A stretch of 18,389 nt of DNA from NCBI GenBank assembly GCA_934090795.1, contig CAKOJQ010000017.1, positions 1 to 18,389 of the forward strand, given 5' to 3'. Positions 1 to 5,036 of the stretch are shown here, in pieces. Position 1 is the first letter of the stretch. The number at the start of each line of letters is the position of its first letter. The position numbers and the translations under genes were made by a program. The notes beneath the pieces were generated by a model that had not been told where the DNA came from, ran no database searches, and saw nothing but the letters and a program-made list of their open reading frames with translations. This DNA comes from an uncultured Bacilli bacterium. Its GTDB lineage: Bacteria; Bacillota_I; Bacilli_A; RF39; UBA660.

Positions 1-672
1 TGGAACACAGCCGATTTACAAAAAGAATTAAATGGAGATTATCTAAATTATAATCTAACATCAAATACCAATTGGTACAATTCATATTATGATACTGATA
101 AACCAGTTCAAAGACAAACCGGAGTATTTAATTATAATTATACAATCAAAGAAAAATACCAAAATTATATCAGTGAAAGTGTATGGAATACAGGAGGAAA
201 CGAGTATACATATGTAAACTCTGCGGCAACCTTACCAACACTTGGACAATACAATGCGGAAAGAGGAAATAAATTCTATACAGCAGATACAGCCAATAAT
301 GTAACAAGAACAGCAACCTGGACAGGTAAAGTAGGTCTAATCTATGCATCAGACTTTGGCTATGCATCAAATGATGAAGCGTGTCAAAATGATTTAAGAG
401 CAGGTCAAGTATATGACGCAGCAAATAGTACATATGATTATACAAACGTAAAATGTAAGAATGACAACTGGTTGCATAAAAGCCAGTGGTACTGGACGTT
501 GTCGCCTTACTCTGGTAACTCTCATAATGTCTTCGGTGTCGGCGGTGAGGGTGTCGTCAGCGGCGACGTCGCGTATCGTTCCTACGGGGTTCGTCCGTCC
601 GTTTATCTAAAATCTAATATCCTGATAATTGGAGGAGATGGCTCATCTTTAAATCCATACATTCTTGGATAA
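1..672 (+). CDS. DGR target (variable) protein, 3' part; C-type-lectin-like C-terminus
   Basis: The reading frame is open from the first base, so this is the last 223 codons of a gene that begins outside the window. The protein is rich in Asn, Tyr, Thr and Gly, as in exported proteins. It contains WTGKVGLIYASDFGYAS, two cysteines (in EAC and VKC) that could pair, and a C-terminal WTLSPYSG...GVRPSVYLKS stretch. That pattern recalls DUF6273/formylglycine-generating-enzyme-like C-type-lectin folds, the usual scaffold of DGR-diversified ligand-binding proteins; the fold is inference. Codons 167-200 are the variable repeat. Unlike Mtd of Bordetella phage, where the VR ends the protein, 23 residues follow it. 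The gene converges on the reverse transcriptase gene. No phage structural gene is visible, so a cell-surface role is more likely than a tail fibre, but the N-terminus (signal peptide, prepilin or anchor) is not seen. Confidence 0.85.
   Translation, partial: WNTADLQKELNGDYLNYNLTSNTNWYNSYYDTDKPVQRQTGVFNYNYTIKEKYQNYISESVWNTGGNEYTYVNSAATLPTLGQYNAERGNKFYTADTANNVTRTATWTGKVGLIYASDFGYASNDEACQNDLRAGQVYDAANSTYDYTNVKCKNDNWLHKSQWYWTLSPYSGNSHNVFGVGGEGVVSGDVAYRSYGVRPSVYLKSNILIIGGDGSSLNPYILG
498..600 (+). repeat. DGR variable repeat (VR)
   Basis: This stretch aligns without gaps over 103 positions to the minus strand of 2797-2899. There are 16 differences, at 498, 499, 535, 536, 541, 542, 553, 560, 562, 563, 565, 568, 569, 577, 578 and 583. 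At every one the template has A; the VR has G twelve times, T three times and C once. Most changes fall on template AAC/AAT codons, turning Asn into Gly, Ser, Asp, Val, Arg or Tyr. The last 17 bases (584-600) are identical in both copies and GC-rich, as expected for the initiation-of-mutagenic-homology end. Similarity stops at 601. Confidence 0.97.
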
Positions 673-687
673 AATGCGCGAAGCATA

Positions 688-753
688 TCGTCCGCCGGTG
701 GGTAGGAACCCAGCCGGACGACGCTTGAAGTCGGGCGAAGCCCGCCATCAAGC
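688..753 (+). other. Two GC-rich hairpins downstream of the VR
   Basis: The first hairpin has a 7-bp outer stem, TCGTCCG (688-694) with CGGACGA (715-721), and a 5-bp inner stem TGGGT/ACCCA closed by an AGGA loop. The second has a 6-bp outer stem, GCTTGA (723-728) with TCAAGC (748-753), and a 5-bp inner stem CGGGC/GCCCG with a GAA loop. They stand out in an otherwise AT-rich region. In Bordetella phage BPP-1 a GC-rich hairpin or cruciform just downstream of the VR promotes target recognition; an analogous role here is inference. Here the first hairpin starts 88 bases after the VR end, farther than in BPP-1. Confidence 0.6.
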
Positions 754-773
754 AAGCCATAAAAAAAATAATA

Positions 774-804
774 AAAGCTGGTTTTAATAAAACCAGCTTT
801 TTAC
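774..804. terminator. Bidirectional Rho-independent terminator between target gene and DGR RT
   Basis: A 12-bp perfect stem, AAAGCTGGTTTT (774-785) with AAAACCAGCTTT (789-800), has a 3-base loop. It is followed by T's on the plus strand and preceded by an A-run that gives a U-tract on the minus strand. It lies between two convergent genes and can end both transcripts. Confidence 0.85.
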
Positions 805-822
805 GTATAAAAATAATATATT

Positions 823-1887
823 TTAATTTTCATAATGTTTATCAATTAAATACTTAATTTTACAATTATTACAATATTTAAAAGAATTATAATAATTAAC
901 ATACGTTCCAAAATCATCAACCGAGTTATTCATACATTTAATATTATGCTTAATATAATTATAACTTTTATTAGAAATTCTCATAATAGTTTTTTTATCA
1001 ATAACCTTAAAATTATATCCTAAAAAATCAAATCCATTAACTGAATCAAATATCTTACTTTTTTGATTTAATTCTAATTTATACTCATTTATTAATTTAT
1101 TTTCAATTAATTTTTTACATTTTCTTAAATAATCCTTATCATTATGAATAATTATAAAATCATCCATATATCTTATATAATGTTTTAAATGTAAGTCATG
1201 TATAATATAATGATCTAAACTAGATAAATAATATATTGCAAAGAATTGACTAGTCATATTTCCAATAGGTAATCCTTTGCCTTTATTATAATATGGTAAA
1301 TTTTTAATATCATCTACATAAGCCTTTTCTAGTTCATGATTTTTAATTTTTCTAATTGTATTATTAATATATTCTTTATCTGTACTATCAATAATTTCAC
1401 ATAGGAAATTAAAAATATCACTATTAAATTTATCTTTAATCATACTTTTTAATATATCATGATCTATATTATAAAAATATTTTTTTATATCTAGTTTTAA
1501 TACATAAAATTTATCATATTTTTTATTTTCTTCTAAATATTTTTTTAATAACTTAATTCCATAATCATTACCCATTTCTTTTCTAGTAGCTATATTACGA
1601 TTATCTAAATATCTTTCTAATGTTGGTATAATATGATTTAAAGTTATATAATGATTAACAATTTTATCTGTAACATTCAGACTCATTACTATTCTATGTT
1701 TAGGTCTTCTAATTAAAAATATATTATAATTCCCCATAGTATATTTGTTATTATTTAATTTTATATATAAGTCATATAATACGGTCATTTTATTTTTTTC
1801 AAAATTATATATCTTTTTCTTATTATGACAATTCTTGCATATAATATTTTCATAAATATCTAGTAAGTTATTAAATTCAACTTTCAT
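823..1887 (-). CDS. DGR-type reverse transcriptase
   Basis: The 354-residue enzyme copies the TR RNA into cDNA with errors at adenines; the cDNA then replaces the VR. Visible RT blocks are KLDIKKYFYNID (131-142, first catalytic Asp), GLPIGNMTSQ (205-214), YIRYMDDF (237-244, YMDD catalytic pair D242/D243) and FLGYNF (288-293). The (L/I)GxxxSQ form of the fourth block, in place of the QGxxxSP of group II intron and retroviral RTs, is the hallmark of DGR enzymes. There is no maturase or endonuclease domain. Two CxxC pairs, C17/C20 near the N-terminus and C339/C342 near the C-terminus, might bind zinc together (inference). Its ATG overlaps the end of the Avd gene by 11 bases, so the two are translationally coupled. 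Codons are extremely AT-rich. Confidence 0.95.
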   Translation of the reverse strand: MKVEFNNLLDIYENIICKNCHNKKKIYNFEKNKMTVLYDLYIKLNNNKYTMGNYNIFLIRRPKHRIVMSLNVTDKIVNHYITLNHIIPTLERYLDNRNIATRKEMGNDYGIKLLKKYLEENKKYDKFYVLKLDIKKYFYNIDHDILKSMIKDKFNSDIFNFLCEIIDSTDKEYINNTIRKIKNHELEKAYVDDIKNLPYYNKGKGLPIGNMTSQFFAIYYLSSLDHYIIHDLHLKHYIRYMDDFIIIHNDKDYLRKCKKLIENKLINEYKLELNQKSKIFDSVNGFDFLGYNFKVIDKKTIMRISNKSYNYIKHNIKCMNNSVDDFGTYVNYYNSFKYCNNCKIKYLIDKHYEN

Positions 1888-2221
1888 CTTTTAACCATCC
1901 ATAAGTTAATCTACTAATTTCATTTAATTCATTAATAATTTTATTAAATACTTTTTTATTAATTATTTCTTTCTTAAATAAATATTCTATATAAAAATCT
2001 AACATACTTATTTTAGTTATAATTTTTTGTTTAGAATTTATTCTATTTATATTATTTCTATCTAAATTAGTATATATAACTTCTTCTAGTACATTTAAGC
2101 TATCATTTAATATTCTATCTTTTATTACGTATTCTTTTTTAGGAAAATTAATAATAATTTTGTCTACATTCAAACAAAAATCTTTTAATTTTTTAATTAT
2201 AAGAAATTTATCATTATTCAT
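1877..2221 (-). CDS. avd: Avd-like accessory variability determinant (four-helix bundle)
   Basis: This 114-residue, lysine-rich, all-helical protein fits the Avd/S23-type four-helix-bundle family. Visible family features are FPKKEYVIKDRILNDSLNVLEEV (about 24-46), a central helix KISMLDFYIEYLFKKEI, and the C-terminal signature NELNEISRLTYGWLKDE, matching the usual 'eigRllGGWlk' ending. In studied DGRs Avd forms a basic pentameric barrel that binds the reverse transcriptase and the TR RNA and is essential for mutagenic cDNA synthesis. The gene starts inside the end of the MutS-like gene (8-base overlap) and ends inside the start of the RT gene, so the three form one coupled operon. The assignment rests on motif reading and position between TR and RT. 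Confidence 0.85.
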   Translation of the reverse strand: MNNDKFLIIKKLKDFCLNVDKIIINFPKKEYVIKDRILNDSLNVLEEVIYTNLDRNNINRINSKQKIITKISMLDFYIEYLFKKEIINKKVFNKIINELNEISRLTYGWLKDES

Positions 2222-2579
2222 TAGTTAATTTACTTTCTATAAAGGATAATATTTCATCAATTTTATCTTCTGATAATGTATCCAACTTTTCCATTATAGA
2301 ATTAATTCTAAATGTAACACTATATTTCTTTTTACCTTTTAAAACAAATTCATTATATTTATTTTTCTTTTTAAAATCTTTATTTTTATTATTTACTGAA
2401 TCAACATAATTAATATTTAGTTCTTCTAATTTATTTATAACTCTATCATATGCCGATTTAGGGAAACCAACCCTATTATCAATTATTTTATAATTAAATA
2501 GATAATGCATAACGTATGCAGAATCTCCAAATACACTATAAAACCCACCATTTTTAAATATTTCAATATTTTTATTCAT
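2214..2579 (-). CDS. MutS-like (MSL) DGR accessory protein
   Basis: The 121-residue protein begins with a match to the N-terminal mismatch-recognition domain of MutS: KNGGFYSVFGDSAYVMHYLFNYKI (about 9-32) parallels the 'GdFYEmFgeDA' element, and RVGFPKSAYDRVINKLEELNINYV follows as in domain I. The rest (about 65-121) is a Lys/Asn-rich linker and a helical tail. There is no clamp or ATPase domain, so it is a free-standing recognition-like domain. MutS-like (MSL) small proteins are a described but functionally uncharacterised class of DGR accessory gene. The start has GAAAGAAG upstream and follows the TR spacer; the end overlaps avd by 8 bases. A role in tolerating or directing TR:VR mismatches is speculation. 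Confidence 0.75.
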   Translation of the reverse strand: MNKNIEIFKNGGFYSVFGDSAYVMHYLFNYKIIDNRVGFPKSAYDRVINKLEELNINYVDSVNNKNKDFKKKNKYNEFVLKGKKKYSVTFRINSIMEKLDTLSEDKIDEILSFIESKLTNE

Positions 2580-2796
2580 TTTTTTTACTTCTTTCTATTT
2601 GTTTCTAAAAAATTAGGTATCTGGTTTTAATACCAAATACCTCCCATATATATAAAGTGCTAGATAACCTACGTATAGCTTATCATCTTTATCCTACTTT
2701 TAGAGTTTATAAACTCAAGGATTAACTATGTTCCTAATATACACTCAAATATAAGTAATTAAACCTGTAAATCCTGGAGATATTAGGAGCTACTAA
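2580..2796 (-). ncRNA. TR-RNA downstream spacer, structured
   Basis: This 217-base stretch lies between the TR and the MSL gene on the same strand and has no ORF. Read on the minus strand it contains a 10-bp hairpin with one G-U pair (positions 2636-2615, GGTATTTGGT with ACCAGATACC) and a 14-base perfect palindrome GAGTTTATAAACTC (2705-2718). In BPP-1 the RNA downstream of the TR is needed to prime cDNA synthesis with bRT-Avd; the same role is likely here by position. The boundaries of the functional RNA are not known. Confidence 0.5.
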
Positions 2797-2899
2797 GGAC
2801 GGACGAACCCCGTTGGAATTATACGCGTTGTTGTTGTTGACGATACCCTCACCGTTGACATTGAAGACATTATGAGAGTTACCAGAGTAAGGCGACATT
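2797..2899 (-). repeat. DGR template repeat (TR)
   Basis: This is the donor copy of the VR on the opposite strand. Read 5' to 3' on the minus strand it encodes, in the VR frame, a run of AAC/AAT codons including four consecutive Asn codons. Such codons are typical of DGR templates because adenine mutagenesis of AAY reaches many amino acids but never a stop. It holds 27 adenines, 16 of them changed in the VR and 11 unchanged. Its first two A's are the last two bases of the stop codon of the ORF at 2898-3212. It is much more GC-rich than its surroundings. Confidence 0.97.
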
Positions 2900-3212
2900 A
2901 CAAGCTAACCCTATTTTTAACAGAATTATTTAATTTTGTTAAAATACTATTTAATTGTGATATTTTTACATATTTATAATATTGATTGGAAGAAAAAGTT
3001 TTCTCTTTTATAATATACATATCGGTAATGATTAGATAATTCACCTCAATATTATCTAATATACTAAATTTATTTGTATTAAGTAAATAATTAAGTAAAA
3101 TACTATCTTGTCCAAAAGATATATATTTATTCTTAAGTTTGATTATTATTAATCGATCAGGATATAATTTTTTTAAAAAACTATATCTCGTATAAGCTCC
3201 CTTTTTCTTCAT
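2898..3212 (-). CDS. Small protein with weak MutS domain I-like pattern, ending at the TR
   Basis: This 104-codon ORF is basic and AT-rich. The segment YPDRLIIIKLKNKYISFGQDSILLNYLLN (about 17-45) resembles the start of MutS domain I ('yPd..i.fr.GdFYE.FgeDA') and aligns loosely with the MSL protein encoded at 2214-2579, except that the Gly-Phe-Tyr of that element is not kept. It may be a second, diverged MSL gene or the remains of one. Its TAA supplies the first two bases of the TR, so its mRNA probably continues into the TR RNA. No good ribosome-binding site precedes the ATG (only GGAT about 9 bases upstream), which weakens the coding call. Confidence 0.5.
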   Translation of the reverse strand: MKKKGAYTRYSFLKKLYPDRLIIIKLKNKYISFGQDSILLNYLLNTNKFSILDNIEVNYLIITDMYIIKEKTFSSNQYYKYVKISQLNSILTKLNNSVKNRVSL

Positions 3213-3601
3213 AAATTTTAAATATCCATTTCAGTAAAAATATTTATTTGGAAATAATGCTGTCCAAAACACTACTATCCATACGATATGGTATAAAAAA
3301 ACATCATATAAATCAAGATGTAAACGGAAGATTTTTTAATTTAGTAATAAATAGTTTTGAATATGTGTAAAAACTTTGCTTAAATAAATATTAATAATTC
3401 TTTATTATGTATTTGTAAGTAAAACTTACATAAAATAAAAAAGGAAAAATTAAATAAATTATACATAATCATCTTTTATTCACATTAACTAACGTTTTTA
3501 TACATGAATCATTCACTCTGATTTTCAAGGCGGATTCATACAACCTAATGCAAAATGGTGATATTGATTACTTTAGATTTAACGTATATCACTTTATTCC
3601 C
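3213..3601. other. Non-coding stretch upstream of the DGR
   Basis: I see no convincing gene here. It holds an inverted repeat ATACCATATCGTATGG-type element near 3278-3295, a decayed copy of the repeat found at 17976 (see separate entry), and a hairpin GTGATAT/ATATCAC (3558-3592). Short open frames lack ribosome-binding sites. Confidence 0.5.
3415..3490. repeat. Degenerate copy of the small-RNA/peptide unit at 17976-18190
   Basis: Bases 3415-3446 match 17976-18008 almost exactly (GTAAGTAAAACTTACATAAA, then an A-rich run ending AAGGAA), including the GTAAGT/ACTTAC hairpin. Bases 3476-3489 match 18170-18183 (TTATTCACATTAAC), the start region of the small peptide there. The interval between the two blocks is about 30 bases here against about 160 there. 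On the minus strand the peptide frame stops after four codons (GTG AAT AAA AGA TGA) and the Shine-Dalgarno is gone. It looks like an internally deleted relic. Confidence 0.6.
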
Positions 3602-3602
3602 A

Positions 3603-3629
3603 AAAAAACTCCACATTGGAGTTTTTTTG
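3603..3629. terminator. Strong Rho-independent terminator
   Basis: An 11-bp perfect stem, AAAAAACTCCA (3603-3613) with TGGAGTTTTTT (3617-3627), has a CAT loop and T/A tracts on both sides, so it can act in both directions. No clear gene ends into it on the plus strand, which suggests an untranslated or decayed transcript from about 3410 onward. Confidence 0.8.
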
Positions 3630-3687
3630 GAATAGACTAATTAATATTATAAATAATAAGTTAAAATGTATTTAGGAGGCAGAACAA

Positions 3688-3801
3688 ATGGAAATAAAAC
3701 AAGATTACTATTTAAATAAACTTATTGAAGCTAAAGAAGATGAATATATAGATCGAGCAGTACCATCTGAATTTCACATCATAATTGATGAAGATATATA
3801 A
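3688..3801 (+). CDS. Small ORF, 37 codons, possible remnant of a DUF4143 ATPase N-terminus
   Basis: An ideal AGGAGG (3674-3679) precedes the ATG by 8 bases. The product is acidic. Its start, DYYLNKLIEAKEDEYI, resembles the first residues of AAA ATPases of the DUF4143 family (typically '..YLnkLi..kd.eliKvi.GiRRcGKS'), one of which is encoded at 5675-6871. The Walker A region that should follow is absent; the frame continues as DRAVPSEFHIIIDEDI and stops. It is either a truncated gene retaining its translation start or an unrelated small protein. Confidence 0.4.
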   Translation: MEIKQDYYLNKLIEAKEDEYIDRAVPSEFHIIIDEDI

Positions 3802-3856
3802 AATAATAAAAATATCTAAAAAAGATTAAAACGGACTAGAATATTAAAGAAAAATA

Positions 3857-3865
3857 TGCTAATAT
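3857..3865 (+). promoter_or_regulatory. Extended -10 promoter for rpsF operon
   Basis: TG-C-TAATAT (TG at 3857-3858, hexamer 3860-3865) forms an extended -10. The -35 region (3837-3842, TAGAAT) is poor, as is common with extended -10 promoters. Transcription would start near 3872 and include the leader hairpins. Confidence 0.5.
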
Positions 3866-3869
3866 ACTG

Positions 3870-3925
3870 CTTGAGCGAAAGCTCCTTGCTTATATTCAAA
3901 TATAAGCCGAAAAGACCAGAAGGAG
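3870..3925 (+). promoter_or_regulatory. Probable S6:S18 ribosomal-protein leader (rpsF autoregulation)
   Basis: Between the promoter and the rpsF Shine-Dalgarno are two hairpins: GAGC-GAAA-GCTC (about 3874-3885) and CTTATAT-TCAA-ATATAAG (about 3889-3906). CCGAAAAGACC (3907-3917) follows directly. Firmicutes rpsF mRNAs often carry a leader that imitates the S6:S18 site of 16S rRNA, with a conserved CCG next to a stem, allowing the S6-S18 complex to repress its own operon. The CCG, the stem and the position fit; no covariance check was possible. Confidence 0.5.
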
Positions 3926-3933
3926 GATAGAAA

Positions 3934-4224
3934 ATGAAAAATTATGAAGTAATGTTTATTGTTAAAACTACTTTAGAAGAAGCTGCTGTTAAAAATGTAG
4001 TTGAAAGTTTAAAATCAACTGTAACTGATTTAAATGGTAAAATTACTAACGTTAAAGAAATGGGACAAAGAACTTTAGCTTATCCTATTAATAAAGAAGT
4101 TAACGGATTTTACTATGTATTAACAGTTGAAGCATCTAATGAAGCTATAGCTGAACTTGATCGTAAGGCTAGATTAAATGAAAACATCATTAGACATCAA
4201 ATTATTAAATTAGATGAGGAGTAG
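3934..4224 (+). CDS. rpsF: 30S ribosomal protein S6
   Basis: The 96-residue length is normal for S6. The family pattern is clear from the N-terminus: YEVMFIVKTTLEEAAVKNVVESLK, then GKITNVKEMGQRTLAYPINK and GFYYVLTVEASNEAIAELDRKARLNENIIRHQIIKLDE. S6 joins S18 on the platform of the small subunit. AGGAGG lies upstream of the ATG. It is the first gene of the conserved rpsF-ssb-rpsR operon, and ssb begins 3 bases after its stop, with the ssb Shine-Dalgarno (GAGGAG) inside the end of rpsF. Expression is probably set by the leader at 3870-3925. Confidence 0.97.
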   Translation: MKNYEVMFIVKTTLEEAAVKNVVESLKSTVTDLNGKITNVKEMGQRTLAYPINKEVNGFYYVLTVEASNEAIAELDRKARLNENIIRHQIIKLDEE

Positions 4225-4227
4225 TTA

Positions 4228-4695
4228 ATGAATAATGTCGTATTAGTAGGTAGACTTGCTAGAGATCCTGAACTTAGAACAGTAAATACAATGAATGGAA
4301 CAAATACAACTTGTTCATTCACTATTGCTGTATCTCGTCAATTTTCAAATCAAAATGGCGAAAGAGATGCAGATTTTATTAGCTGTGTAATTTGGGGAAA
4401 ACAAGCAGAAAACCTATGCAAATATTGTACTAAAGGTTCTCAAATCGGAGTACAAGGAAGAATTCAAACAAGAAATTATCAAAATAATGAAGGCAAAACA
4501 GTATATGTAACTGAAGTAAATGCTAGCAATATTACTTTCTTAAGTAGTAAAGGAAGCACAAATAATGCACCTGTTATGCCTGCTGTAAATCAAACTGGAG
4601 ATATTAATCACGTAGAAACTAATGATTTTAATGAAGATCCATTTAAAGATTTCGGTTCAGAAGTAGTTCTAAGTGATGACGATCTACCATTTTAG
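4228..4695 (+). CDS. ssb: Single-stranded DNA-binding protein
   Basis: This 155-residue SSB coats single-stranded DNA in replication, repair and recombination as a tetramer. It has the OB-fold start MNNVVLVGRLARDPELRT, the core FTIAVSRQF...ADFISCVIWGKQAENLCKYCTKGSQIGVQGRIQTRNY, and a flexible Asn-rich linker (about 110-145). The acidic tip DDDLPF docks partner proteins. Its place between rpsF and rpsR is standard for Firmicutes. Translation is probably coupled to rpsF. Confidence 0.97.
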   Translation: MNNVVLVGRLARDPELRTVNTMNGTNTTCSFTIAVSRQFSNQNGERDADFISCVIWGKQAENLCKYCTKGSQIGVQGRIQTRNYQNNEGKTVYVTEVNASNITFLSSKGSTNNAPVMPAVNQTGDINHVETNDFNEDPFKDFGSEVVLSDDDLPF

Positions 4696-4709
4696 AAAGG
4701 AAATTAAAA

Positions 4710-4925
4710 ATGGCTGAATTTTATCGTAAGAAAAAGAAAATTTGTCAAATGTGTGCTGGAAAAAGCGTAGATTATAAAGACGTAAATATTATTACTAAAT
4801 ATATCAATGAAAAAGGAAAAATACTTCCAAGAAGAATGACTGGAGCATGTGCCAAACATCAAAGATATATTGCTAAACAAGTTAAAAGAGCAAGATTTAT
4901 GGCTTTAATCCCATTTGTAAAATAA
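4710..4925 (+). CDS. rpsR: 30S ribosomal protein S18 (zinc-ribbon form)
   Basis: The 71-residue protein partners S6 on the 30S platform. The body is canonical: VDYKDVNIITKYINEKGKILPRRMTGACAKHQRYIAKQVKRARFMALIPF. C12, C15, C47 and H50 match the zinc-binding 'C+' form of S18, so a zinc-independent paralogue could exist elsewhere (inference). AGAAAGGAAAT precedes the ATG, and it follows ssb by 14 bases in the same operon. A terminator follows. Confidence 0.97.
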   Translation: MAEFYRKKKKICQMCAGKSVDYKDVNIITKYINEKGKILPRRMTGACAKHQRYIAKQVKRARFMALIPFVK

Positions 4926-4938
4926 ATTGTAATTAAAG

Positions 4939-4970
4939 ATATCACTATTAAATATAGTGGTATTTTTTTT
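4939..4970 (+). terminator. Rho-independent terminator after rpsR
   Basis: The stem is CACTAT (4943-4948) with ATAGTG (4954-4959), extended outward by ATAT/GTAT-type pairs. An 8-base T run ends at 4970. It closes the rpsF-ssb-rpsR operon. Confidence 0.85.
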
Positions 4971-5002
4971 AATTTTGAAGAATTTAATAATAACTTAAGA
5001 AG

Positions 5003-5011
5003 TGATATAAT
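5003..5011 (+). promoter_or_regulatory. Extended -10 promoter for the Panacea-domain gene
   Basis: TG-A-TATAAT (5003-5011) is a perfect extended -10. No good -35 lies 17 bases upstream. The start point would be near 5018, which argues against the GTG at 5016 as the translation start. Confidence 0.55.
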
Positions 5012-5036
5012 ATAAGTGATAAGGGGTGACATTATT

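Larger units (their letters stand above)
498..3212. mobile_element. Complete diversity-generating retroelement cassette
   Basis: VR (498-600, +), target-gene hairpins, shared terminator, and on the minus strand the TR, spacer, MSL, Avd and RT genes together form all known parts of a DGR. The minus-strand order is possible second MSL, TR, spacer, MSL, Avd, RT, with gene overlaps of 8 and 11 bases. DGRs are not self-moving in the usual sense: they rewrite the VR and leave the template intact. No integrase, capsid or other phage gene is seen, and ribosomal-protein genes begin about 700 bases away. Confidence 0.93.

Noticed and set aside
170..445. 91-codon minus-strand frame inside the target gene
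   Set aside because: Antisense to a clearly coding frame, Leu/His-rich as expected for a shadow, with no Shine-Dalgarno.
472..672. 66-codon frame starting at TTG 472 as a separate gene
   Set aside because: It is the tail of a frame open from base 1; the TTG has no ribosome-binding site, so the gene is treated as partial at the window edge.
823..1887. Group II intron, retron or CRISPR-associated RT
   Set aside because: No maturase/endonuclease domain, no intron or msr-msd structure; the LPIGNMTSQ block, Avd neighbour and TR/VR pair identify a DGR.
3258..3371. 38-codon plus-strand frame beginning ATG CTG TCC
   Set aside because: No Shine-Dalgarno, no recognised family, and it lies in an apparently decayed intergenic region.
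3520..3640. Open plus-strand stretch reading IFKADSYNLMQNGDIDYFRF
   Set aside because: No start with a ribosome-binding site, and it runs through the terminator stem at 3603-3627.
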